A stretch of DNA of 64,000 nt from contig LGRX02024793.1 of NCBI GenBank assembly GCA_001247695.2, positions 1 through 64,000 of the forward strand. Reading direction: 5' to 3'. Shown in pieces: positions 10,190 through 19,694 of the stretch. Each line of letters begins with the position of its first letter. Position 1 is the stretch's first letter. Under the pieces are notes generated by a model, which made no database searches, was not told where the DNA came from, and worked only from the letters and a program-made list of their open reading frames with translations. Source of the DNA: Cymbomonas tetramitiformis (taxonomy: Eukaryota > Chlorophyta > Pyramimonadophyceae > Pyramimonadales > Pyramimonadaceae). The translations under genes and the position numbers were made by a program.

Positions 10190-10606
10190 CACACGTGTTT
10201 CTTTTGCTCTTCACATCTCATTGCCAACAGGCACACTGCATAGCATTTCATTAAAAATACCTTTCTTCTTACATGCTTTTAAGTGTGTGAGAGAAAATAT
10301 CTTTTTGGAATGTCTTTTCTAGGCTGATTCACAGCCTCACATGCTTTTTAGGTTGATGCACAGCTTCTAAGGCAAAATGTTTAGAGTCTTCTGGGTTGGG
10401 TGGGTAGGGAAGGCAAAATAACAGAGCTGCGGATTCCCACGGGCGGAACTCCTAAATACCGTTAAGTGTAAAGCCTTCAGATCTAATCACGGGTGCTTTT
10501 GATCTGACGGCTCAGGAAACTCTGATCAATCTACCGCACAGAAACCTCTAAATTCCAATTTAACCATTTCTGTTGCTCTTCACATCTCATTGCCATGAAA
10601 CAGAGA

Positions 10607-12677
10607 TCAGTAGGCACACTGCTCTGTGCCATGCCGCTGTTGCCGCCACCTCGGAGTGGTCCACCCGAAGTACTTCTCCATGTGCTCGTCGGGAACAGCT
10701 GCCGGGTTAATGTAGGAGTGGATGGCAGAGGACAGCTGTGACCAGCCGCCCAGGAAGCAGCACTTCTCAAGCGCCGCGCCCACAGCCCTGGCACAGGTAC
10801 AAGCCCCCTTGCGGGTGCTGTGGCCAGAGAAGTGTCCCCCTTCCGGAGGGACACACCCCAGTATCCCCAATGCCAACTGCACCCCGCCATTAGCTTGCGC
10901 CGACTGGAGCTTCCCTTGCTCCCACTGCAGCCTCCAGTAGCTGCCCTGCACCTCCGAGCCCGTCACCGGGCGCTGCCCCCAACAGGCATCCCGCACCTGC
11001 TGCCAGTGCTGCATGAGCTGCACAAGCCCCGCCACTCCCGCTGCGGGGATGGTGAGCCTCCTTCTGAGGCGCACGTGCCCCGTGCCCTTCTCCTTGTGGA
11101 GAACCACGGAGATATCATCACCTGTGATGCTGATGTGCTCCCTGTGCATGGACACGCCTGTCTCCGGCCGGCCGAAGGCGACAAAGGCAAACACCACGTA
11201 GGCGCACGCCCTGAGCAGCTCCGTAGCTGCCCGGCTCCAGCCCCAGCCCGTGCTCATGCACCGCCGAGACATGCCTGGCAGGCAGCCAGGTTCGCACCGT
11301 CTGCTCCTCACCTGCGGCCTCAGCCGCCTGCACCTGGAGGCGGGACATGCCCTTCACCGCCCTGGAGACTGCCTGGCTCTTTGCAGGCCCGGGGAACCCC
11401 ATGTCCTCGTGGTAGTTGTTGATGGCGGAGAGGTAAGGCTGCATGTTGGACGCCTGCACCGTGCCCTTGTCCAGCAAGTGGGCAATGTACAACCTCACCG
11501 TGCCCTCCGTTGCCGGAAGCCACTCCCTGCTCTCCGCCTCACAGAACGCCATGAAGGCCCGAGCCTTCGGCCGGTAGTTGCCCATCGTCTTGTCGCCCAA
11601 TGCTGCCCCCTGCATCTGTACCGCCAGCTCAATGAGGGAGCTGTCCCCCAGCTCCCCCCTCCAGCGCTCCTGAAACGCCGCATCCCAGCCAGCCACCTCT
11701 TGCACAGCTGCCGGGAGCACCTCATACTTCTCCTTGCTTATGTCCAGGTCCTCCTTGTCGCCATCCTCGTAGGCAATGTGGGTTAGGCCGTCCGACCCCG
11801 TGTCACCCACGGTGCCGGTGTACCAGGCATCATCCTCGGACCAGTACACCTTCACCTTGCAGCCAGCCACCAACTCCGCCCGTGGAGTGCGCTTGGCCGC
11901 CCGCCTCCCATCCTGCAGGTAATGGCTCGCCAGGGAGGCGGAGATGCGGAACATGACGCCGTACCAGCTTGAGGCCCCGAGCAGCTCGGACCCTCCCAGC
12001 CGGCTGGGAGTAAAGAGGTCCCTGCTCCTGGGCAGGATCACCACCTCGTCGGCCATGGCCTCCAGCTGCTGGAACCACATCTGCCCCGGCCAGTAGGGCG
12101 CCACCACCGTAGCGGCGCACCCTTCTTTCCGCAGCTTGTGCGCCACCTCGTCGAGGAGTGACCACGGGGGGTTGACCCAATTGACCTCTCCTAGCCAGGA
12201 AAAGGCCAAAGAGTCCACGCCCTCGCACCCCGGGTCGTGCCACTGTGCGTAGTAGCGCGGCAGCTGGGCGGAGAGCTCCGAGGCGAAGCGGTCCACGGTG
12301 TGCCGGTGCCACTCCCGCTCTGCCCACTGAAACCACCGGCGATTCAGCCGCCAGTTGTCCAGGTCCCGGTTCCGAGACAAGCGGTCGGCCCAGCGGCCGG
12401 CAGCCCGAGGCACCACTCCGCTTTGCAGCTTCCGCACTTCTCGCCGATCCTCCGCGGATTGCGGAGAACGCAGGCACTCCACGAGCACCTTCATGACCTT
12501 GACGAAAATGCGAGGAGAGTCGTTCCATCCGAATGGAAGTGCCCCGTACTGGAATGACTCCCCCCGCACATCGAATTGCATGTACTCCTGGAAGGCCGGG
12601 TCGATCCCCACGACGTGGTAGCCGTCATAGAGGTCGAAGCTGATGCACCAGTCGTTCGAGTTTGCCAGCGGTCGCAA
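10607..12677 (-). pseudogene. DIRS pol of copy 1: RT stub, methyltransferase-like, Tudor-like, tyrosine recombinase
   Basis: The frame 12677-11118 begins with an RT palm fragment (WCISFDLYDGYHVVGI, ALPFGWNDSPRIF). It jumps from EVRKLQSG straight to RWADRLSR, so the YMDD box and most of RNase H are deleted in frame. Next come the methyltransferase-like domain (TVDRFASE, NWVNPPWSLL, APYWPGQMWF), a Tudor-like module (VKVYWSEDDAWYTGTV, AYEDGDKEDLD; about 11725-11870) and the recombinase N-terminus. An 8-bp deletion near 11235, relative to the 33-38 kb copy, shifts the frame. The C-terminus continues in the frame 11311-10607 with FGRPETG, GGHFSGHSTRKG and AIHSYINP. Here the methyltransferase and recombinase parts are fused in one frame, unlike in the other copies. 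Confidence 0.75.
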
Positions 12678-12959
12678 CTTCTTTAGTTCCCATCTTGCAG
12701 CGGGACTTGACGCAATGCGCGTTCAACCAGCGGAAGTCCATCACAAGACGCCACTTGTTCATCCCCGGCTTCGGCACCAGGAACACTCGGGATACATGTC
12801 GTCGCCTCCTTGCTCGTACCCACGCGCCATGCCCCCCTTCTGCTCCGCACCCTTTTCTGCAGGGTGGGCTCTTTCTGTTGGACGCCCTGAGGGGCGGAAG
12901 GCGTCCAACACCTCCCTGATCGGAAGGTTAGGTCTGGGCTTGGGCGCCTCGCCCAAGCC

Positions 12960-13851
12960 CTGACCCTCTGCCACCTTTGCCGCGGCCGCGGCCGCCTTCA
13001 CCCTAACCAGCTCCGCCACCCGCTGCGCCTTTGCCTTTGCCTCCTTGACGGTCACGAAAAGTCGAAACTTTGGCGCTGGCCTTGGCGTGTGTCTGCATCA
13101 CAGCCTTCGCCTTTGTGGTGTCGAGTTCCTTCAACCACTTGGTGAGCAGTGAGTCGCTCACCAGCCCGTCGCTTCCTGCATACATCTTTTCCTCAATGAA
13201 TGCCAGCTTCGCCCGCAGCGCCTAAGCTCCGCCGTGAGAAGTTGCGTCCGATTCCGTGCTCACCCTGAGCTGCAGCATGGTGTACCGGTTGCTGAGAAGG
13301 GCAAAAATGCCCTTGAACGTGTTGTGGGCGGTGTAAACTCGCTCGCCCAACTCCTCCAAAGTTCGAGGGTCAGTCTCGTCCTGGCACCAGTCCAGGGTGA
13401 CCTCGGAGTACGCGATTGCATCGTGCATGTACGAGAGCGCAGGGGCACCAACTGCTCGTAATACATTGAGGAATTGGTGCGTTTGGAGAGGGCGTCGTAG
13501 GTCTTGTCGTTGTAGAGAATCGTACATTTGCGGCATGTCGGTCTCCAGAGTAGCAGGTCGCGTAGGGAACGGATTTCCTTCAACATGTGGAACGTACGGG
13601 AGTTTTTTCAATTCCTTCAACTCCGCTTCGCTCTGAGCGGAACCACCAGCCTGGGAAGCGGCTTTCGCTGCCGCCGCCTCCGCGACTTCAACTCTCGCTG
13701 CGAGAGTTTTCATCTGCTCCATCATGAGCTTCATCATGGCGCCCTGTTGCTCCAACAAGGATTCCATACCGGTCTTCGGCGCCGGTTGTTCTGTCGCGCC
13801 AGAGTTATGCTCCGACGCGACTTGCTCACCTTCTCGATCGGACATTGTCAT
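12960..13851 (-). pseudogene. DIRS gag-like protein, copy 1, broken
   Basis: The frame from 13851 reads MTMSDREGEQVASEHNSG, then a predicted coiled coil (LLEQQGAMMKLMMEQMKTLA) and the family block LPYVPHVEGNPFPTRPATLE. It stops at 13222 where the intact copy reads through (GGAEALRAKL), and the rest continues in shifted frames (YAGSDGLVSDSLLTKWLKEL, 13185-13003; GGKGKGAAGGGAG). Compared with the intact gag at 36867-37787 there is also a frame disturbance around YNDKTYDALSK. Function in the family: presumed nucleocapsid-like structural protein. The broken frame predicts no full product. Confidence 0.7.
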
Positions 13852-14137
13852 AAGTCGTCAAGAGTTTCGGACTTCCACAGTAACGTTAAAATCTGGGGAA
13901 ATTTTGCAGTGTGCGGCACTAAGAATTTCCCGCGAGGAAAATTTCTTGTGAAGTTCTTTTGCGAAGGCAAAAGAACAGAGCTGCGGATTCCCGTTGTCGG
14001 AACTCCTAAATACCGTTAAGTGTAAAGCCTTCAGATCTAATCATGGGTGCTTTTGATCTGACGGCTCAAGAAACTCTGATGGATCTACCGGCACAGAAAC
14101 CTCTAAAATTCCGCAGGCTCCAATTTAACCAAAATGT

Positions 14138-15288
14138 TTGGGTTGATGTAATACGCCAGGTTCAGTTGGCGTAGGTGCGTTGGGAATACTGCGACTCGTT
14201 ATGACTTGTTGCTTGTTTTCATTTGATTTGTTCGAAAGTTCAAGTTAGTGGTTGAGGTGGAGGGTTGGAGCTGAGCGTGAAGGGTTATGCGGGGAGCTTG
14301 AGGTGGAAGGCTACGGAGGTGGAAGGTCCATTCCAGATCACTTCCTCATCGCCCGATGGTGCGTCTATCAACTTCTTCCACCAACACGCATGAACCACCG
14401 CAATAGATACATAGAGTATATAAAACACGAGCGACGACATCGTGTGCCTTGGATGATGCGACAGATGCGCCAACAATGTTCACCTGCTTTCCGCGGAGAT
14501 TCTTAAGAGCAAGTACTATATAATAAGTAGTTATCCGTTCGTGACTGAATGACGTTGGACTTCCTTTGGTGATGAATCCTGAAGGATAAATAGAGGAAGC
14601 CGCATTAGAGAAAGCTTCCGTCGTACCCCGCTCGGGGGATCAACCATTTCACACACTGTCTGTGGTTGGCTGATGTTCACCAACCACCACTGTTGGAAGT
14701 ACTAGCCACGGGCACCCTAAGTCCGCTCGTCGGGTTCCAGCTCGCCCAAACTCACTTATATATATCCAAGAATCTGGCTCGTGCACTTGCCAGGGGACGC
14801 GTTAGAGAAGGGCACCCCAAGTCCCGCCACTTCTCGCCGTGCCCCTCCCGTGATGTGTGGTTGTCGGCTCTGCTTGGGAGGCCCACATCACCCGTCACCC
14901 GCAACCTACTCCGTGCTCCGAAGCCGCAGAAAATACTAAAAGGCCAGAACTGTTCATTTATGTGTGTGGCTTATCCTTGGACCAATTCCTTTGGCATCAC
15001 ATAACCAGAAAGGCCGGATGCACTATGTGCCCTCACCAGGGATCAAAGGATTCTAGCGGCACACCTCATAACCAGAACCCCAGCCTCGGGAGGGCACAGA
15101 AGCGAAGCAGAAGCCCTTGGGCCTGCGCGACGAGCTTGCTTAAGATGGGCAGAATGGCACATAACTCCTCCAGCTTCTTCAGCATCTCCGCAGCGAGCGC
15201 ATATTTTGGAATTCAACAGTAGGTAGTTTGCAAAAGCGAGCGTAAACTTTCATTCACAAAGAATAAAGGCAGTTCGCAACCTGAAACG
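14138..15288. other. No gene seen; contains an inverted R2-like 3'-end module
   Basis: Short frames only. At about 14962-15062 lies a reverse-orientation copy of the module that ends the R2-like element at 26.1 kb (GGCTTATCCTTGGACCAATT, then CACTATGTGCCCTCACCAGG and GATCAAAGGATTCTAG). Confidence 0.5.
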
Positions 15289-15512
15289 CTGATTACTGAT
15301 TGGGCGAACTAAGTGAAAGTTCATGAACTCAAGTCCTACGTGTCACTGTCAGTTCATACTGACCGCAGTGACACGCCTGAGTACCGGCCCACTTTCGGAA
15401 GATGGGCCGCGAACTACTACGCACTGTCTTGACGATGGTCACCTTTGAACCAACGGCTACGATTAGTTCAGCAGATCTACAGATCGTGATCTAAGGGTTT
15501 CTTAGGGTTTCT
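15289..15512. repeat. Dispersed repeat of about 220 bp, copy 1
   Basis: Starts near ATTACTGATTGGGCGAACTA and ends near GATCTAAGGGTTTCTTA. A second copy in the same orientation lies at about 43776-43967. Shared blocks include TTCATACTGACCGCAGTGAC-like and CCAACGGCTACGATTAGTTC. No coding capacity. The family is unknown; it could be a solo terminal repeat. Confidence 0.75.
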
Positions 15513-16047
15513 TAAAGACCCCCAAGGAGTATCAATTTGCCACTTAAGCTACTGTGCCAAGCAAGCGGGAGACTGGAACAAACTCACCCGGAAGGTCACC
15601 CGTACCCTCGACCTGCCATCCCGATGTTACATATGTTTGTTACTTGCTTACCTACTTACCTAATATGTACACCTTACACGCCTCAAGCCGCACAATATGT
15701 ACACCCCACAATATGCACAGTCTATGCATTTCTTTTGCTCTTCACATCTCATTGCCAACAGGCACACTGCATAGCATTTCATTAGAAATACCTTTCTTCT
15801 TACATGCTTTTAAGTGTGAGAGAAAATCTCTCTTTGGAATGTCTTTTCTAGGCTGATTCAATTTAGAGTCTTCTGGGTTGGGTGGGTAGGGAAGGCAAAA
15901 GAACAGAGCTGCGGTTTCCCATGGTCGGAACTCCTAAATGCACTTGTGTGTGACGCCTTCAGATCTAACCCATTTGATTTGATCTAACGGCTCAGGAAAC
16001 TCTGATCGATCTACCGGCACAAAGACCTCTAAAATTCCGCAGGCTCC

Positions 16048-17034
16048 AACGGCGCCTCGCCCAAGCCCTGACCCTCTGCCACCTTTGCCGCGGCCGCAAC
16101 CGCCTTCACCCTAACCAGCTCCGCCACCCGTTGCGCCTTTGCCTTTTCCTCCTTGGCGGTCACGAAAAGTCGAAACTTTGGCGCTGGCCTTGGCGTGGGT
16201 GTTCATCACAGCTTTGGCCTTTGTGGTGTCGAATTCCTTCAACCACTTGGTGAGAACGGAGTCTGTCACCAGCCCGTCGCTCCCAGCGTACACCTTCTCC
16301 TCGATGAACGCCAGCTTCGCTCGCAGTGCGTCCGCCCCACCGTGGGTAGTCGCATCCGACTCCATGCTCGCCCTGAGCTGCAACATGGTGTAGCGGTTGC
16401 TGAGAGAAGAGAAAACGCTCTTTAAGCGTGTCGTGAGCTGCGTAATCCCGCTTGCCCAATTCCTCCGTCGGAGGGTCCTTCTCGTCCTGGCGCCAGTCCA
16501 GGGTGACCTCGGAGTGCGCGATCGCATCGTGCATGTACGAGAGCGCAGGGGCAAGCACCAACTGCTCCACCAACTGCTCGTAACGCATCAAAGAGTTGGT
16601 GAGTTTGGAGAGGGCGTCGTAGGTCTTGTCGTTGTAAAGATCGTACATTTGCGGCATGTCGGTCTCCAGAGTTGCAGGTCGCGTGGGGAATGGATTCCCC
16701 TCCACGTGAGGCACGTAGGGTAGCCTCTTCAGTGCCTCCAACTCCGTGTCGCCGCTCCGAGCGGATCCGCCAGCTTGGGAGACAGCTTTGCCGCGGTCTC
16801 CTCAGCAACCCCAACCCTCGCGGTGAGGGCTTTCATCTGCTCCATCATGAGCTTTTGCAATGTTGAATCAATTTGCAACATGAGCTTTTGCTTTCATCTG
16901 CCCCATCATTACATTGTTGATCTGTAGAGCAGAGCTTCCATCCCGGGTTTTGGAGCAGCGCGTTCCTCCACCGGTCTTTCACCGTCGGACGCCGAGTTGT
17001 TTTTGTCCGCGCCAGAACCAGCTTCCTCAGCCAT
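16048..17034 (-). pseudogene. DIRS gag-like protein, copy 3, broken
   Basis: Remnants in several frames match the intact gag at 36867-37787: LPYVPHVEGNPFPTRPATLE and DMPQMYDLYNDKTYDALSK (frame 16741-16160), then TLDWRQDEKDPPTEELGKRD. The C-terminal SDGLVTDSVLTKWLKEFDTT continues in the frame 16554-16111. A duplicated patch at 16838-16920 (ATGAGCTTTTGC twice) disrupts the coiled-coil region. The start Met region near 17034 is degraded. Non-functional. Confidence 0.7.
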
Positions 17035-17058
17035 TTTCGTAGGTCGTGAAGCGCAATA

Positions 17059-17569
17059 GGGAGGTTCCGATTTGCGATTCCGGGTTATGGATTACGAGTT
17101 ATCATCATAGATTCCTTTTTTTCGCATGACACCGATGATGACCACTCGTAATCCGGGAAAACGTCAACGTCCCGAACTTCGGGATGCCAGTGTTAATTCT
17201 AACGTCATTCGGGACGATTTTCGTTCCGAACTATGAGTTACGAACTAAGGTGCAAACTTCGTGTAAAATCGTAGATTCAGAATATTGTTCAAATTCTTCT
17301 GGTCGAGCATCTGTCTGCTTTGTGTTTACACACGGCGCGCCTCTTCGTCCGTCCGCATTCGTGCCACGTCGGCATGAAAATGACAGAATTTTGTAAAAAG
17401 CGACAGCAACGGCCAGTTTCACACGTAATTCGGAGCACGACAGATTTCGGAATCGATTCTGCATTTGATGTTCATTCCGAGTCAAGGTCATCCCGGATTA
17501 CGATCGACGTCATAACGGCGATGACGTTAACGCGTAATTCGTAATCCGGAACAAAAATGGGAACCTCCC
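17059..17569. mobile_element. MITE with TA target duplication, inserted in DIRS copy 3
   Basis: The ends are GGGAGGTTCC at 17059 and GGAACCTCCC ending at 17569, flanked by TA on both sides (17057-17058 and 17570-17571). Inside the termini, imperfect inverted copies of the TTCCGG...ATTACGA motif continue the inverted repeat. There are additional CGTAATCCGG-like sub-terminal repeats and no transposase. A TA duplication suggests mobilisation by a Tc1/mariner-type or related transposase encoded elsewhere. Its absence from the same leader in the other DIRS copies supports insertion here. Confidence 0.75.
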
Positions 17570-17838
17570 TAATAAAACTTCCACAGTAACGTAAAAATGT
17601 GGGGTAAAAAATTGCAGTGTGCCGCACTAAGAATTTCCCGCAAGGAAAATTTCTTGTGAAGTTCTTTTGCAAAGGCAAAAGAACGGAGCTGTGGATTCCC
17701 ACGGCCGGAACTCCTAAATACTGTTGTATGTGACGCCTTCAGATCTAAGCCAGCTGCCGATTTGATTTAACGGCTCAGGAAACCTTGATCGATCTACCGG
17801 CACAGAAACCTCTGAAATTCCGCAGGCTCCAATTCAAC

Positions 17839-19254
17839 CAAAATATATACAACCGAGGTCCCGCCAACGAAGGCAATGGCCAAAACCCTGTTCAATGAAT
17901 CCCAGCAGGGGATGCCAAGAAATCCCATAAAAAGGTATGGACCGTAGAAAGCAACAGCAAGCGACGACCACCACACTAGAAGCGCGGATCCATCCTCACG
18001 GGCCCGGGTCCAAACCACATCCAACCGACGCCACAAGCAAGCCAACCCATTTGGGGGGGTCTTCCCCATCTACACAGCAAACGCTCCCGATAGCATTTTT
18101 TTCTCTTACGCCGATGCGGCAAGGGGTAGGACCCATGCGGGTGGCCCCTTGTTCTATCTAAGTTCGTTCTACTGCGACAAATAAGTTCTTATTCCAAACC
18201 AACAAACCAAATGTTACATCGTGACGCGGCTTCCTCTACTAGGCTTTTGGATAGTTCTCACAGGTGCGTCGCCTCAAACTTAAATCTTGTGCTTTATGGT
18301 TGAACTTGCATTATGGTTGAACTTGCAGGTGACAGCTCACATGGGGAAGCAAGGGGTGAAAGCAGAGGGCACGCACAACACGGCAGTAAAAGTGAGAAGA
18401 AAAGACAAAATGAGGCGGCGACTTCAAAACGTGTACATGGCCAGGTGCGGTTATTGGTGTTGTGGTCCGGGTTGGAAGCACACGGTGCCTGGGCTGAGAA
18501 ATCTGTTTTTTGTGCTCAACGTGCCTCCCATGGTAGGGACCCATCAGATTATTATTTCAAAAGCAAAGGATCTTGGTTGTTCCCCTCTTGGTCCGTTCGG
18601 GGCCGGATGTGAAATGGCATGTGTCATACATTCCCTACACCCACGTGTGCGACAAAGCATGCTCTAGGATCCATTAAATGCGATGCTCGTAAATGCCCTA
18701 TAGTACCTCAGCAACGTACAAATCTCACTCCTCACCGTGGCCGTGTAATTGTGTCACCCCATGCAGAGGGTTGCAGAGTTTTTCTCTTATGGGAGGGAGA
18801 AGATATTGTAGCTTGTTACAAACCAAAATTTATATGCAAAAACAACCAAATTACAATTCTTAATCAAGATACAATTGCAATAGAGTTATCTGAGGAAACA
18901 GGCGTGGGGGTGAGCAGAAATTCCGGGTCACGGTCACGAAGGGCCTCCGGGTCACGAAGGGCCTCCGGGTCACGAAGCGCTCCGCAATGAGTGATTATCG
19001 GTGCGCCTTCCTCCGAGGAACAGCCACCCCTCCCAAATAATGACCTATTCCATGCCATGTTGTTGAAGTAATTGAGCACGCTCGAATTTTATGGGTGTGA
19101 TGTCCATATGCATCTTATTATCGATGCATTTATTCATATATCAGGTTATATATATATACAACGTTGTATATATATATATATATTTTTTTTTATGATTAAA
19201 ATGAGGTGCCTACCCCTATCTGAAATTAAATGAAATTTCTACCCCTGATCTGGA
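17839..19254. other. No convincing gene; small repeats
   Basis: A plus frame at 18287-18667 (126 residues) resembles nothing known. At 18926-18978, GGTCACGAAGGGCCTCCG-like units repeat about three times. At 19147-19190 a TA-rich palindrome (TATATATATACAACGTTGTA) precedes a T run. Copies of ATGAAAT(T/G)TCTACCCC(T/C)GATCTGG occur at about 19230 and 19612 on either side of the DIRS remnant. Confidence 0.4.
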
Positions 19255-19605
19255 TTATTTCTTTTGCTCTTCACATCTCATCGCCAACAAGCACACTGCA
19301 TAGCAGTTCATTAAAAGTAGCTTTCTTCTTACATGTTTTTAAGTGTGTGCGAGAAATCTCTTTTTAGAACGTTTTTTTAAAAGGCTGATACACAACTTCT
19401 AAGGCTAGATGTTTAGAGTCTTTTGGGTTGGGTGGGTAGGGAAGGCAAAAGAAAAAAGGTGCGGATTCCAACGGATGGAAGTCCTAAATTCTTTCGGCTT
19501 TAGATCTAACTCAGCTGGTGATTTTGATCTGACGGCTCGGGAAACTCTGAACTCTGATCGATCTACCGGCACAAAAACATCTAAGATTCCGCTCAAATTT
19601 GAGCA
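19255..19605 (-). mobile_element. DIRS-like terminal remnant, copy 4
   Basis: Only the left-end arrangement remains: a B repeat (TTTCTTTTGCTCTTCACATC at about 19258), the GGGTTGGGTGGGTAGGG motif at 19425-19441, and most of an A repeat up to about 19600. It lies between two copies of a 27-30 bp ATGAAATGTCTACCCC motif, so the insertion or its recombination product split a short tandem repeat. No coding sequence. Confidence 0.7.
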
Positions 19606-19694
19606 TAATGAAATGTCTACCCCCGATCTGGATTATAATGAAATGCCTATCCCCACTGTGAACTAATCCCACACGCGCACACACACAAGGATAA

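Larger units (their letters stand above)
10190..14137 (-). mobile_element. DIRS-like retroelement copy 1, internally deleted
   Basis: This is a minus-strand element with split direct repeats. Reading 5' to 3' on the minus strand: the A repeat (about 14137-13966), gag remnants (13851-12960), the pol/recombinase block (12677-10607), the first B repeat (about 10620-10566), the second A (about 10560-10412) and the second B (about 10250-10190). The B repeats share TTGCTCTTCACATCTCATTG. A-inside-B order is the hallmark of PAT/Ngaro-type DIRS elements. At about 3.95 kb it is 1 kb shorter than the copy at 33157-38078, because the reverse transcriptase catalytic region and RNase H are gone. A GGGTTGGGTGGGTAGGG motif lies at 10393-10409. 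Confidence 0.85.
15729..17838 (-). mobile_element. DIRS-like retroelement copy 3, pol deleted, carrying a MITE
   Basis: The left end has a B repeat (15729-15790) and an A repeat (about 15892-16048). The sequence then passes directly into the gag 3' end (CTCGCCCAAGCCCTGACCCT), so the other B repeat and all of pol are missing. Gag remnants run to 17034. A 511-bp MITE (17059-17569) sits in the leader, and the other A repeat ends near 17838. A GTTCTTTTGC/GCAAAAGAAC hairpin lies at 17659-17682 (one loop base differs from other copies) and the GGG-run motif at 15875-15891. Confidence 0.8.

Noticed and set aside
18287..18667. 126-codon plus frame
   Set aside because: The plus strand is open in two overlapping frames here, without a recognisable motif in either.
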